DNA of 64,000 nucleotides, taken from assembly GCF_042648145.1 (NCBI RefSeq), contig NZ_JBHRWV010000009.1, positions 186,001-250,000 of the forward strand, written 5' to 3'. Under the pieces are notes generated by a model. That model made no database searches and was not told where the DNA came from. It saw only the letters and a list, made by a program, of their open reading frames with translations. This DNA is from Salinicoccus sesuvii (GTDB taxonomy: Bacteria; Bacillota; Bacilli; Staphylococcales; Salinicoccaceae). Below are positions 44,731 through 54,073 of this stretch, piece after piece (the first letter of the stretch is position 1; the number at the start of each line of letters is the position of its first letter). The translations under genes were made by a program, and so were the position numbers.

Positions 44731-45773
44731 AAATTAAGCTAGACACCTAAAAAGGGTCACACGTGATACACTCAAAATGAGTTTTCCGACCAAAGAAAAT
44801 CATAGGAGTGATCACGCATGACCTACACCCATCTTACCACGGACGAACTGGTAATCATAGAAGCCTATTTCCATCACGACACACCAATTTCTCATATTGC
44901 GAAACGGATTGGGCGTGCCCGTCAGACAGTTCATAATGTCATCGCATATCTCAGGGACGGGCACACCGCGCTGGATTACTATCAGCGCTATCAGGAAAAC
45001 AAAAAACGCTGTGGTAGAAAACGGATGGTCCTGCCGACCGACCAGCAGGCGTATATTGAAAAGCAGGTGGCGCAGAGCTGGACGCCGGATGTCATCGCCG
45101 GTCGAGGAAATGCCGATTGACTCTTCAGGCCGTACACTATATCGGATGTTCAAACGAGAAGCTTTTGATGCGGCCACACTGCCGATGCAGGGCAAGCGAA
45201 AACCGAACGGCCATCAGGAACGCCGGGGGCGTCAAGCGTTCAGGCGCAACATTTCCGAAAGAATAGATGACTACCCGGCGTTCAATGATGAATTCGGCCA
45301 CCTGGAAGGCGACACCATCGTTGGTGTCCGTCACAAGAGTGCCGTCATCACGCTGGTCGAACGCCTCTCAAAAGCCATCATCACCCTAAAACCCAAAAGC
45401 AGAACAGCGCAGGATATTGAGCGTGCCATTAATACATGGTGTCAAAGGATGCCGAGAAACCTATTCAAATCAATCACTTTCGACTGTGGTAAGGAATTCT
45501 CCAACTGGCAATCGATGCGCAATCAGAACGATCTGTCCATCTACTTTGCCGACCCGGGAACACCCTCCCAACGGGGATTGAATGAACATTCCAACGGACT
45601 GCTCAGAAAGGATGGACTGCCTAAAGGCATGGATTTCAACACGGTCGATCAGATATTTGTCTCATCCGTCGCTGCAAGAAGAAACCACATCCCAAGAAAA
45701 TCGTTAAACGATCGAACACCATTGGAAGTCTTTTTGAGTTACGTGGATGATCAGCAACTGTCTAGCTTATTTT
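44731..45773 (+). mobile_element. IS30-family insertion sequence, transposase frameshifted
   Basis: About 1.04 kb bounded by inverted repeats with the core TAAGCTAGACA (44735-44745; inverted copy 45759-45769) extended by A-rich bases, and filled by an IS30-type transposase gene. Size, single transposase and DDE order fit IS30. The exact outer ends and target duplication were not resolved by eye. Confidence 0.8.
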
Positions 45774-45775
45774 GA
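44818..45775 (+). pseudogene. IS30-family transposase, broken by a frameshift
   Basis: The first frame (44818-45120) codes for the N-terminal helix-turn-helix (LTTDELVIIEAYFHHDTPISHIAKRIGRARQTVHNVI) and runs into a stop after WTPDVIAGR. The second frame continues the same protein from about 45105 (EEMPIDSSGRTLYRMFKREAF) to 45775 and holds the whole catalytic domain: Asp in HLEGDTIVG, Asp in ITFDCGKEF and Glu in RGLNEHSNG. The shift is +1 near 45103-45110. Programmed frameshifting is unusual in IS30, so this is treated as an inactivated copy. AGGAG precedes ATG 44818. Confidence 0.82.
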
Positions 45776-45880
45776 CAAACGAAAAATTGTAATATACTTA
45801 TATTATGTATTTATTTATGAAATTTTACAGCTAAGTATATTACATAGACAAATAAACTATTAGTGAAAGGGGGGATAAAT

Positions 45881-46119
45881 ATGAAGTTACGCCTAATTGA
45901 CTACTTGCTATTATACCTAACAATGTCATTTCAGTGTTTATTGTAGCATGGTACGGAGCGGCCGAAAGCACATGGGGGTATGGCATCTTTAAGATATTTT
46001 TTTATTCGTTAGTTCTATACCTTATTCTATATTATGTATTCTTTAGGCCTCGCTTTAACAAAATGAAGCAAGAAAAAAGAAATGAAGAAAAACAAAATGA
46101 AAGATATTCTGATCTATAG
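45881..46119 (+). pseudogene. Small membrane protein gene, frameshifted
   Basis: ATG 45881, with AAAGGGGGG before it, opens MKLRLIDYLL and then runs to a TAG at 45944-45946. From about 45905 another frame gives IIPNNVISVFIVAWYGAAESTWGYG followed by a hydrophobic helix and a charged tail ending at 46119. Joining the frames gives one plausible 80-residue membrane protein, so a single-base loss near 45905-45912 has likely broken it. The family is unknown. The next gene starts 13 bases on, suggesting an original two-gene unit. Confidence 0.55.
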
Positions 46120-46132
46120 GAGGAATCCTTCA

Positions 46133-46474
46133 ATGAAAAGCAAATTCGATGATTATAAAGATAGAGCCAACGATTATATTAAAAAAAATAAGTATGATGA
46201 AAAAGCACAAGAGGCTTATAAAAAGGGGCAAGACTACTTTGAAGAAAAAGGAGGGAAACAAGGAGTAATAGATTATTTAAAATCAATACTTCCCGGATTT
46301 CATCATGGTGAAAATAAGGCAATTCTAATTGTTTCCACCATCGTTATCTTCATTTCTTCCATATGGGCTTATGACAATGTTCACCGACATGGAATTGGTC
46401 CTTCATACTCAGATACCAATAAAGAAAAGGTAGCAGAGATGAAAAGAGCAAGTGAGGTTTATGATTGGGATTAG
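46133..46474 (+). CDS. Hypothetical protein with charged helix and one membrane segment
   Basis: 113-residue protein. Residues 1-60 are a highly charged, probably coiled helix (MKSKFDDYKDRANDYIKKNKYDEKAQEAYKKGQ), residues about 63-85 include a hydrophobic segment (AILIVSTIVIFISSIWAY), and a short polar tail follows. AGGAGG is 9 bases before ATG 46133, deciding the start. It is probably cargo of the accessory region and partner of the broken gene before it. No known family. Confidence 0.65.
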   Translation: MKSKFDDYKDRANDYIKKNKYDEKAQEAYKKGQDYFEEKGGKQGVIDYLKSILPGFHHGENKAILIVSTIVIFISSIWAYDNVHRHGIGPSYSDTNKEKVAEMKRASEVYDWD

Positions 46475-46523
46475 CTTCACTCAGTTATATAATAATAAAC
46501 TTCATCTAAACAACTTTACCTAT

Positions 46524-46558
46524 GAGCTATAGCTTCTATTATTATAGCTCTATTTTTT
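46524..46558 (+). terminator. Rho-independent terminator
   Basis: GAGCTATA / TATAGCTC stem with an 11-base loop followed by a run of T, between the hypothetical gene and hsdM. Confidence 0.78.
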
Positions 46559-46759
46559 TTGCATGCTATACCATACTATTGAATATTATCTAAAAGAAAA
46601 ATATCCATTATTTTTATACAGATAATCAAATGCCCTACATTCGGGCAAACAACGATATTTATGATGGTATAGACAATGTACCTTTCAGTTAATCTCTTAC
46701 TATATTAAAATGAACAGTAATAAGTATTATTTGAAAATACAAAGAAGGAGAGGAATTAT

Positions 46760-48271
46760 ATGGCTATTGGATTTGAAGAAAAGTTATGGCAATCTGCTGA
46801 TAAATTAAGAGGCAGTATGGACGCCTCAGAATATAAAAGTGTAGTACTCGGGCTGATATTCTTAAAGTATGTCTCTGATGCATTTGAAGAAAAGTATGAG
46901 GAACTTGGACAGGATGAATATGCCGATCAAGAGGATAAAGATGAGTACACAGCGGAAAATATATTCTGGGTACCGAAAGAAGCCCGTTGGACTTACATAA
47001 ACGAAAATTCAAAGAAACCGGAAATTGGTCAGATTATCGATAAAGCTATGCTGGCGATTGAAAAAGAAAACGAATCTTTGAAAGGTGTTCTGCCTAAAGA
47101 TTATGCCCGACCAGGATTGGATAAGGCTAAGCTTGGCGGTATCATCGACATCTTTACTTTCAAAGTGGGCGACAAGGAGAGCAGGAGACAAGATGTATTG
47201 GGCCGTGTATATGAGTACTTTATCGCGAAATTTGCAAGTGCTGAAGGTAAAAATGCTGGAGAGTTCTATACCCCGTCATCTATCGTTAAGCTACTTGTTG
47301 AGATGATTGAACCGTATGAAGGGCGAATTTATGACCCTTGCTGTGGTTCAGGGGGTATGTTCGTTCAGAGTGAACGATTTGTAGAAGAACATCAAGGTAA
47401 CATTGGAGACATTGCCATATATGGCCAAGAGTATAACCTCACGACTTGGAAGTTGGCGAAGATGAACCTTGCTATAAGAGGCATCGATAATGACCTCGGA
47501 GAGCAACATGCAGATACTTTCCATAATGATCAGCATAAGGGGCTGAAAGCCGATTTCATATTAGCCAACCCACCATTTAACTCCAATGAGTGGGGACAGG
47601 AACGTATACTGGATGATTACCGTTGGAAGTACGGTATTCCACCAGCAGGAAATGCCAACTACGCTTGGATTCAGCATATAATTTCTAAACTTGCAACGAG
47701 TGGGACAGCGGGCTTCGTCTTAGCGAACGGTTCAATGTCTACAAGTAATAAAGATCAGCTTGAAATTCGTAAGAATCTCATCGAAGAAGATCTAGTAGAA
47801 TGTATTGTGACCTTACCCGGTCAGCTATTCTATTCAACACAAATTCCGGTATGTTTATGGTTTGTAACCAAAAATAAAGAGAAGAATGGCAAAAGAGCAA
47901 GAAACAATGAGATCCTATTCATCGATGGCCGCAATCTGGGTCACATGGTGAACCGTACACTTAAAGAATTATCTGATGATGATATTCTAAAAATTGCTGA
48001 TACTTTCAGGTCATGGAGAGGTACAGTCGATACAGAGTATCAAGATGAACAAGGGTTCTGTAAGGCTGTGAGTACAGAAGAAGTAAAAGAAAATGAATAT
48101 ATTCTCACACCTGGGAGATATGTTGGGCTCAGTGCAGTGGAACAAGATGATGAACCATTCGAGCAGAAAATGGAGCGTATCACTGCAGATTTAAGTGAAC
48201 AATTTGCGAAATCGAAAGAACTCGAAGACCAGATCCGTAAGTCACTGGAGGGGTTAGGTTATGGAGTTTAA
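46760..48271 (+). CDS. hsdM: Type I restriction-modification system methyltransferase subunit HsdM
   Basis: 503-residue N6-adenine methyltransferase. The N-terminal helical domain (LWQSADKLRGSMDASEYKSVVLGLIFLKYVSDAF) binds HsdS; motif I is YDPCCGSGGMFVQ (about residue 191) and motif IV is NPPF (about 270). With HsdS it methylates adenines of a bipartite site; with HsdR it forms the restriction complex. AAGGAGAGG precedes the ATG. Its end overlaps hsdS by 11 bases. It is the first gene of the hsdM-hsdS-hsdR-TIR operon. Confidence 0.96.
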   Translation: MAIGFEEKLWQSADKLRGSMDASEYKSVVLGLIFLKYVSDAFEEKYEELGQDEYADQEDKDEYTAENIFWVPKEARWTYINENSKKPEIGQIIDKAMLAIEKENESLKGVLPKDYARPGLDKAKLGGIIDIFTFKVGDKESRRQDVLGRVYEYFIAKFASAEGKNAGEFYTPSSIVKLLVEMIEPYEGRIYDPCCGSGGMFVQSERFVEEHQGNIGDIAIYGQEYNLTTWKLAKMNLAIRGIDNDLGEQHADTFHNDQHKGLKADFILANPPFNSNEWGQERILDDYRWKYGIPPAGNANYAWIQHIISKLATSGTAGFVLANGSMSTSNKDQLEIRKNLIEEDLVECIVTLPGQLFYSTQIPVCLWFVTKNKEKNGKRARNNEILFIDGRNLGHMVNRTLKELSDDDILKIADTFRSWRGTVDTEYQDEQGFCKAVSTEEVKENEYILTPGRYVGLSAVEQDDEPFEQKMERITADLSEQFAKSKELEDQIRKSLEGLGYGV

Positions 48272-49502
48272 TACTAAATTAGGAGATATATTAGAGCTTA
48301 ATCCCGCAACGCCACTTAAGAAGGGCACAGAAGCAAAAAAAGTAGCAATGGCAGATGTTAAAGAAAATCAAAAGTTTATTGAAAGTTTTGAGGTTGAGAA
48401 ATTTAAAGGCGGAGCTAAATTTAAAAATGGAGATACTTTAGTAGCAAGAATTACTCCATGCTTAGAGAATGGTAAAACAGCTTTTGTAGATATACTTGAA
48501 GAAAACGAAATTGCATTTGGATCTACAGAATTTTTCGTAATAAGAAGTATAAAAAATCTTACAGACCCACAATATTTATACTATCTAATGCGAACTCCAA
48601 ACATCAGAAATATACTAATAAAATCCATGACAGGGACTTCAGGAAGACAAAGGGCACAAAAAGAAGCACTACTAAATACTGAGATAGTTCTTCCTCCACT
48701 TAGCGTTCAACAAGCTATAGGGAGGACACTTAAAAACTTAGATGAAAAGATAAAACTTAACTCTAAGATAATAGCAAACCTCGAGGAACTCTCACAAATA
48801 CTTTTTAAACGCTGGTTTATGGACTTTGAATTTCCAGATAAAAACGGAAATCCTTATAAATCGAGTGGCGGAGAATTTATTAAAACTGAGATCGGCGATA
48901 TACCTAAACATTGGGAGATTAAAAAATTAGAAGAGATAGCTACTCATAAGAAGAAAAGCTTTAACCCTCAAAAAGAAGAAGATCAAATAGTAGCCCATTT
49001 CAGTTTGCCTGCATTCGATACAAATCAAATGCCTGTAACGGAGTACTCTAAAGATATAAAAAGTAATAAATGGCTTATTAATCAAGATACAGTTTTATTT
49101 TCTAAAATGAATCCAAGAACAATGAGGGTATGGTTACCAAATGCTCGTAAAGACCTTACTAATGTTGCCTCTACAGAGTTTGTTGTGCTGGAAAGTAAGG
49201 ATGATAGTGTTAGATCTTTAATTTATAACTTATTAAATACAAATATATTTAAAAATTTTCTCCTTTCTAATGCTACAGGTTCTACAAATAGTAGGCAAAG
49301 AGTAAAACCGCATATAGCTGTATCTTTTCAATTAGCTCTAAATGAGAAAATAGTTAAATTATATGGTCAACGCGTAAATCCTCTAATGAACAAAATAATT
49401 TCTTTAAGAGACGAGAACGCTCACTTAAATGAAATGAGAGACATCTTGTTACCAAAACTTATGTCTGGAGAACTTGAATTACCTGAAGCACTGGAGGTGT
49501 AA
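48261..49502 (+). CDS. hsdS: Type I restriction-modification specificity subunit HsdS
   Basis: 413-residue specificity protein with two target-recognition domains (about 1-150 and 210-360), each followed by a conserved helical spacer: LSVQQAIGRTLKNLDEKIKLNSKIIANLEELSQILFKRWF centrally and NPLMNKIISLRDENAHLNEMRDILLPKLMSGEL at the end. The recognition sequence cannot be derived. The gene is visibly more A+T-rich than hsdM and hsdR, as expected for a swapped specificity gene. It overlaps hsdM and is 2 bases from hsdR. Confidence 0.94.
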   Translation: MEFNTKLGDILELNPATPLKKGTEAKKVAMADVKENQKFIESFEVEKFKGGAKFKNGDTLVARITPCLENGKTAFVDILEENEIAFGSTEFFVIRSIKNLTDPQYLYYLMRTPNIRNILIKSMTGTSGRQRAQKEALLNTEIVLPPLSVQQAIGRTLKNLDEKIKLNSKIIANLEELSQILFKRWFMDFEFPDKNGNPYKSSGGEFIKTEIGDIPKHWEIKKLEEIATHKKKSFNPQKEEDQIVAHFSLPAFDTNQMPVTEYSKDIKSNKWLINQDTVLFSKMNPRTMRVWLPNARKDLTNVASTEFVVLESKDDSVRSLIYNLLNTNIFKNFLLSNATGSTNSRQRVKPHIAVSFQLALNEKIVKLYGQRVNPLMNKIISLRDENAHLNEMRDILLPKLMSGELELPEALEV

Positions 49503-49504
49503 CA

Positions 49505-52500
49505 ATGGCTTTCTTTACAGAAGATGATTTAGAACATCTATCAATGGAATGGTTCACACAAATTGGATATGAAGTGAAAACCGGTAATGAAATCAGTCAT
49601 TCTGGCCTATACGCTGAGAGGGATAGTTTCAATGATGTCATTCTCGATCATCGTTTAGAGACCGCTTTACGTAAAAACAATCCAGAACTGAATACCAATG
49701 TCATTCAACAAGCCATTCACAAGATATCTATTGAACAATCCCCCAGCTTAATTGAAAATAACCTTATTTTTCATGAGTATATGACAAATGGGATTGAGGT
49801 GGAATACCATAACGACGAGGGTAAGCGGTTCAATGCACTGGTCAAAGTCATTGATTTTGAAGTACCGGAAAATAATGATTTCCTGGCTGTGAACCAACTG
49901 GAAGTCGATAAAGGGTCATATAAAAAAATACCTGACATTGTACTGTTCATTAACGGCTTACCGATTGTTGTCATGGAGCTTAAAAATGCGACAAATGAAT
50001 CAGTCGGTGTACATGAGGGCTATAACCAGCTTCAAACCTATAAGAACACTGTGCCGCAATTATTTAATCATAATGCATTTTTAGTGACTTCGGATGGATT
50101 TAATACACTAGTCGGGTCACTGACAGCCAATTATGATCGCTTCATACATTGGCGTTCTAAAGACGGTAAAGTGGAAGCAACCACAGAAATCGCGAGCTTA
50201 GAGGTACTGATCTACGGCATGCTGAATAAAGAAACGATACTTGATTTGATTAAACATTTCATCCTGTTTCAAAAGGCCAGTGATGGCAAAGCGGTAAAAA
50301 TTGTTGCCGCTTATCATCAATACTATGCCGTCAATAAAGCAGTGGAGCGAACTTTAGAAGCCTCGGCAGATGGTGGAGATGGCCGGGGCGGTGTGATATG
50401 GCATACGCAAGGGTCCGGTAAAAGTCTCACCATGGTCTTCTTCAGTGGCAAGTTAATCAAAACAATGAACAACCCGACGCTTGTCGTTCTGACTGATCGC
50501 AATGACCTCGACAACCAGTTATTCGGCACCTTTTCGTCCAGTTCTGCATATGCGAGTGGTGGATTGTTAAGACAAAGGCCAAGTCAAGCAGACTCACGTA
50601 AAGAACTTGTCAATCTCTTATCTGTAGAATCTGGTGGCATTATCTTTACAACCATGCAGAAGTTTTCACCTGAAGAGGGTGAAGTGACAATGCCCGTGCT
50701 CACTGATCGACGTAATGTCATCGTTATGGCAGATGAAGCACATAGAACCCAATATGGCTTTAGTGCCAAGTTTGATGGAACAGGTGAAGAGGTCAAGTAT
50801 GGCTATGCAAAATATTTGAGAGATGCTTTACCAAATGCATCTTTCGTTGGTTTCACAGGCACCCCTGTGGCTTCAACAGATAAAAACACTGTGCAAGTCT
50901 TTGGTAACTATATCGATGTATACGATATGACCCAGTCGGTGGAAGACGGCTCAACTGTGAAAATCTATTATGAGAGCAGAATCATTCCGCTGAACTTGCC
51001 GGATGATTTGAGCATAGATGATAGTTACGAAGATATTACTGAAGGCCAAGAGGATGATATTAAAAGCCGACTCAAATCTAAGTGGTCACGTGTGGAAGCT
51101 TTGGCTGGTGCGCAGCGACGCCTTGAGATACTCGCAAAAGATATTATCGAGCACTTTGATAAAAGGCAGGGTGCTATACAAGGTAAGGGCATGATTGTGG
51201 CAATGAGCCGCCGGATTGCTGTGAATCTGTACGAGGAAATTGTAAAGTTAAGACCGGAATGGCATTCTGATGATGATCACAAAGGCGCAATCAAGGTTGT
51301 AATGACTGGTCAATCCAGTGATCCGGAGCACTTCCAAAGACACATCGGTCCAAAATCCCGTCGGGAACTATTGGAAAATCGGATGAAAGATGAAACGGAT
51401 GAACTAAAACTGGTCATCGTGAGAGACATGTGGCTGACCGGATTTGACGTGCCTTCACTCCATACCATGTATGTCGATAAGCCGATGAAAGGGCATAACT
51501 TGATGCAGGCGATTGCCCGAGTCAACCGCGTCTTTAAAGACAAGCCGGGTGGGTTAATCGTCGATTATATCGGCATTGCAGATAGTCTAAAAGAAGCACT
51601 CAAGGAATATACAGCAGACGACCGTGAGCAAACCGGTATTGATACTGAAAAAGCAGTAGAAGTGATGTTGGCTAAGTTCGAAGTGATCCAAGATATGTTG
51701 TATCAGCATGACTATTCAGGATTTGAATCCGATAGTCAGAGTGTAAGATTCAAAGCCATCAATGATACGATGAACTATATTTTGGGACTCAGCGAGAAAG
51801 ACAAGAAACTTTTCATCAATACGGTCACAGAGCTTACTAAAGCTTTTGCGTTATGTGCAACTGAGCCAAATGCTCAGGAACTCAACCAAGAGATTGGATT
51901 CTTAAAAGCCGTTAAAGCAGGTTTAGTGAAGATCATGACACCACCTACAGGTGATGGTAAAGAGAGAAAAACACCGGCAGAGATTGATGCAGAAATCAAT
52001 CAACTGGTATCCAAATCTGTTGTGCCGGACGAGATCATAGATATATATGACTCCTTAGGGTTGGAAAAGCCGGATATATCAATACTATCGGATCAATTCC
52101 TCGAAGATGTGAAAGTCTTACCACAAAAGAATGTGGCCATTCTGCTACTCGAACGATTATTAAAAGGTAAGGTCAAATCCTTGATGAGAACAAATGCCAC
52201 TAAATCCAAAAAGTTCTCTGAAATGCTGGATAACGCTGTCAATCAATATAATAAGCGATCCATAGAATCATCCAAAGTATTGGAAGAACTCATCGAATTG
52301 GCGAAAGATATTGACCGGGCACAAAAAGAGGGAGAAGAACTCGGGCTGAGTGCAGACGAAATTGCCTTCTATGATGCTTTAGCTAATCATGAGACTGCGA
52401 AAGAGGTCATGGGAGACGAAAAACTGAGAGCGATTGCACATGAGCTTACAAAAGCCATAAAAGAGAATATGAGTGTGGATTGGCATAAAAGAGGCAGTAC

Positions 52501-52624
52501 ACAAGCCAAAATGAGAGTCACAGTGAGACGACTTTTGAAAAAATATGGTTACCCACCTGATCTTCAAAAGATGGCAGTTGAACAGGTAGTTGAACAGGCT
52601 GAATTAATGGCAAGTGGTATATAA
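49505..52624 (+). CDS. hsdR: Type I restriction endonuclease subunit HsdR
   Basis: 1039-residue motor/nuclease subunit. N-terminal PD-(D/E)xK nuclease: PDIVLFINGLPIVVMELKN (about residues 137-158). Then a superfamily 2 helicase with Walker A HTQGSGKSLTMVF (about 302), DEAH in MADEAHRTQYG (about 409), FVGFTGTPV, and motif VI QAIARVNRVF. It translocates DNA and cuts unmethylated sites far from recognition. All key motifs are intact, so the system is probably active. The TIR gene follows after 21 bases. Confidence 0.96.
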   Translation: MAFFTEDDLEHLSMEWFTQIGYEVKTGNEISHSGLYAERDSFNDVILDHRLETALRKNNPELNTNVIQQAIHKISIEQSPSLIENNLIFHEYMTNGIEVEYHNDEGKRFNALVKVIDFEVPENNDFLAVNQLEVDKGSYKKIPDIVLFINGLPIVVMELKNATNESVGVHEGYNQLQTYKNTVPQLFNHNAFLVTSDGFNTLVGSLTANYDRFIHWRSKDGKVEATTEIASLEVLIYGMLNKETILDLIKHFILFQKASDGKAVKIVAAYHQYYAVNKAVERTLEASADGGDGRGGVIWHTQGSGKSLTMVFFSGKLIKTMNNPTLVVLTDRNDLDNQLFGTFSSSSAYASGGLLRQRPSQADSRKELVNLLSVESGGIIFTTMQKFSPEEGEVTMPVLTDRRNVIVMADEAHRTQYGFSAKFDGTGEEVKYGYAKYLRDALPNASFVGFTGTPVASTDKNTVQVFGNYIDVYDMTQSVEDGSTVKIYYESRIIPLNLPDDLSIDDSYEDITEGQEDDIKSRLKSKWSRVEALAGAQRRLEILAKDIIEHFDKRQGAIQGKGMIVAMSRRIAVNLYEEIVKLRPEWHSDDDHKGAIKVVMTGQSSDPEHFQRHIGPKSRRELLENRMKDETDELKLVIVRDMWLTGFDVPSLHTMYVDKPMKGHNLMQAIARVNRVFKDKPGGLIVDYIGIADSLKEALKEYTADDREQTGIDTEKAVEVMLAKFEVIQDMLYQHDYSGFESDSQSVRFKAINDTMNYILGLSEKDKKLFINTVTELTKAFALCATEPNAQELNQEIGFLKAVKAGLVKIMTPPTGDGKERKTPAEIDAEINQLVSKSVVPDEIIDIYDSLGLEKPDISILSDQFLEDVKVLPQKNVAILLLERLLKGKVKSLMRTNATKSKKFSEMLDNAVNQYNKRSIESSKVLEELIELAKDIDRAQKEGEELGLSADEIAFYDALANHETAKEVMGDEKLRAIAHELTKAIKENMSVDWHKRGSTQAKMRVTVRRLLKKYGYPPDLQKMAVEQVVEQAELMASGI

Positions 52625-52645
52625 ATAACAAAGGGGAGTACTTGA

Positions 52646-53488
52646 ATGGCTATCAATGAATCAAATCTAAAAAGGGCAATTAGCAAGGAAACTTCTTTAA
52701 CTAAGAAAGTAAAAGATAAAGAAAGAAGTAGAGCACGAGAACATAAAAGACTTGAAAGCAAAACTAAAAAGAAGAATCTTACAAACACAGATTTAACTGC
52801 TATTGATAGACTGAGAAAATCAATTCTAAAATATGATTCTGAAATAGCAAATCTCTACCATGAGATTAGCAAAAACAAAGAAACTATCGAAAAATATCAA
52901 AACAAGGTAAATCAAGAAAATCTCAGACAACAAAGAGCAATGACAGCTACAATAACGAATAGTAATATTAACAACCAGAATTATTATAAAGAGAGTCAGC
53001 ATACTCATGACGAGCTTTTAAAATTGGCTAATGAAGTAAAAGGTACTGTAAAAAAGAAAGAAAATGTTGAATATGATGTGTTTCTATCACATTCACATAA
53101 AGACAAAATAGATTACGTTTCAAAGCTATCAGATATTTTGACCAAGAAAGGACTAATTGTCTTTGAAGATAGTAAAGTATTTAAAATAGGGGACAGTCAA
53201 ACAGACATGATGAACCAAGGAATACGTAATTCGAGATTTGTTGTATTATTTATTTCAGACGACTTTATGAAAAGTAAATGGTCTGAATACGAGTTTAAAG
53301 GGTTTTTAAATAGAGTTATGAAAGATGATCAAGTTAAAATTTTACCAATTTGGCATAAAGTAAATGCTGAAGATGTGTATGAATACAATCCGTACCTTGT
53401 AGATTTATTTGCATTAAATACTTCTCAAGCTACTATCCAAGAAATTGCTGATAGTATATATGAGGTTGTGAATGAATCACAGAATTGA
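52646..53488 (+). CDS. Coiled-coil/TIR-domain protein (TirS-like, probable NADase effector)
   Basis: 280-residue protein. Residues 1-100 are a basic, highly charged coiled coil; 141-280 are a TIR domain beginning YDVFLSHSHKDK, with ISDDFMKSKWSEYEFKGFL in the position of the catalytic region and E216 (W212 plus four) as likely NADase glutamate. No signal peptide is seen. It has the layout of S. aureus TirS, a TIR protein carried on an SCC element. GGGGAG precedes the ATG, 21 bases after hsdR, so it is cotranscribed with the type I system. NAD depletion as an abortive defence is inference. Confidence 0.82.
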   Translation: MAINESNLKRAISKETSLTKKVKDKERSRAREHKRLESKTKKKNLTNTDLTAIDRLRKSILKYDSEIANLYHEISKNKETIEKYQNKVNQENLRQQRAMTATITNSNINNQNYYKESQHTHDELLKLANEVKGTVKKKENVEYDVFLSHSHKDKIDYVSKLSDILTKKGLIVFEDSKVFKIGDSQTDMMNQGIRNSRFVVLFISDDFMKSKWSEYEFKGFLNRVMKDDQVKILPIWHKVNAEDVYEYNPYLVDLFALNTSQATIQEIADSIYEVVNESQN

Positions 53489-53493
53489 AAACA

Positions 53494-53530
53494 AAAAGAC
53501 TTAGTATCAATTTTCTATATTAAGTCTTTT
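53494..53530 (+). terminator. Terminator of the hsd-TIR operon
   Basis: Ten-bp stem AAAAGACTTA / TAAGTCTTTT with a 17-base loop, just after the TIR gene. Confidence 0.65.
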
Positions 53531-53579
53531 AAGTCGTTCCCAGCCCCTAATAATCGATAATAATTTTACAAAAACCTCA

Positions 53580-53597
53580 TCAACGATGATACGCTTC
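53580..53597 (-). other. SCC-type attachment site at the 3' end of rlmH
   Basis: On the minus strand GAAGCGTATCATCGTTGA, the last codons of rlmH (EAYHR-stop), corresponds to the staphylococcal attB motif GAAGC(A/T/G)TATCAT. It is followed at once by TGAGGTTTTTG, like the start of some SCC elements. Accessory genes begin exactly on this side. Confidence 0.75.
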
Positions 53598-54059
53598 ATT
53601 CTTTATAATCTTGTTAGCTCTATAAATTTGTTCCATAAGCATTACTTTCATCATTTGGTGAGGGTAGGTGAGTGTACCGAAACTGATTTCTTGGTCGGAA
53701 CGCTGCTTAACCTTCTGGCCAATTCCATTACTTCCACCGATGATGAATACTACATCGCTCCTGCCTGTATTCATCCATTGTTGGTACTGGTCAGCTAATT
53801 GCTCGCTTGTATAATTTTTCCCATGTATTTCAAGTGTGACTACATGCTGATTGTTCTTGATTCTAGATAATATTTTCTCTGCTTCTTTATCTTTGATGTG
53901 TTCTATATCTTTCTCACTCGCATTGTTTGGTTCTTTTTCGTCCGAAACTTCAATAAATTCCATTTTTACATAGGCGCTCAATCGTTTCTGATATTCTTCC
54001 ACAGCCTGCTGCCAATACTTTTCTTTCAACTTACCCACAGTTATTAGAGTGATTTTCAT
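53580..54059 (-). CDS. rlmH: 23S rRNA (pseudouridine1915-N3)-methyltransferase RlmH (orfX)
   Basis: 159-residue SPOUT methyltransferase modifying 23S rRNA pseudouridine 1915 in the assembled ribosome. VVTLEIHGKNYTSEQLADQY, VFIIGGSNGIG and SFGTLTYPHQMMKVMLMEQIYRANKIIKNEAYH are the family motifs including the SAM-binding trefoil knot. Length matches S. aureus RlmH (159). Its 3' end is the integration site for SCC elements, and here it is complete. A DnaA-box cluster lies between its start and yycJ. Confidence 0.97.
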   Translation of the reverse strand: MKITLITVGKLKEKYWQQAVEEYQKRLSAYVKMEFIEVSDEKEPNNASEKDIEHIKDKEAEKILSRIKNNQHVVTLEIHGKNYTSEQLADQYQQWMNTGRSDVVFIIGGSNGIGQKVKQRSDQEISFGTLTYPHQMMKVMLMEQIYRANKIIKNEAYHR

Positions 54060-54073
54060 ACATTTCCTCCCGT

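Noticed and set aside
44818..45775. Programmed +1 frameshift in the IS30 transposase
   Set aside because: IS30 transposases are normally made from one frame and no slippery heptamer or downstream structure was seen, so an inactivating shift is simpler.
46631..46647. TGCCC...GGGCA repeat before hsdM as an operator
   Set aside because: Arms of only five bases; not distinguishable from chance without comparison.
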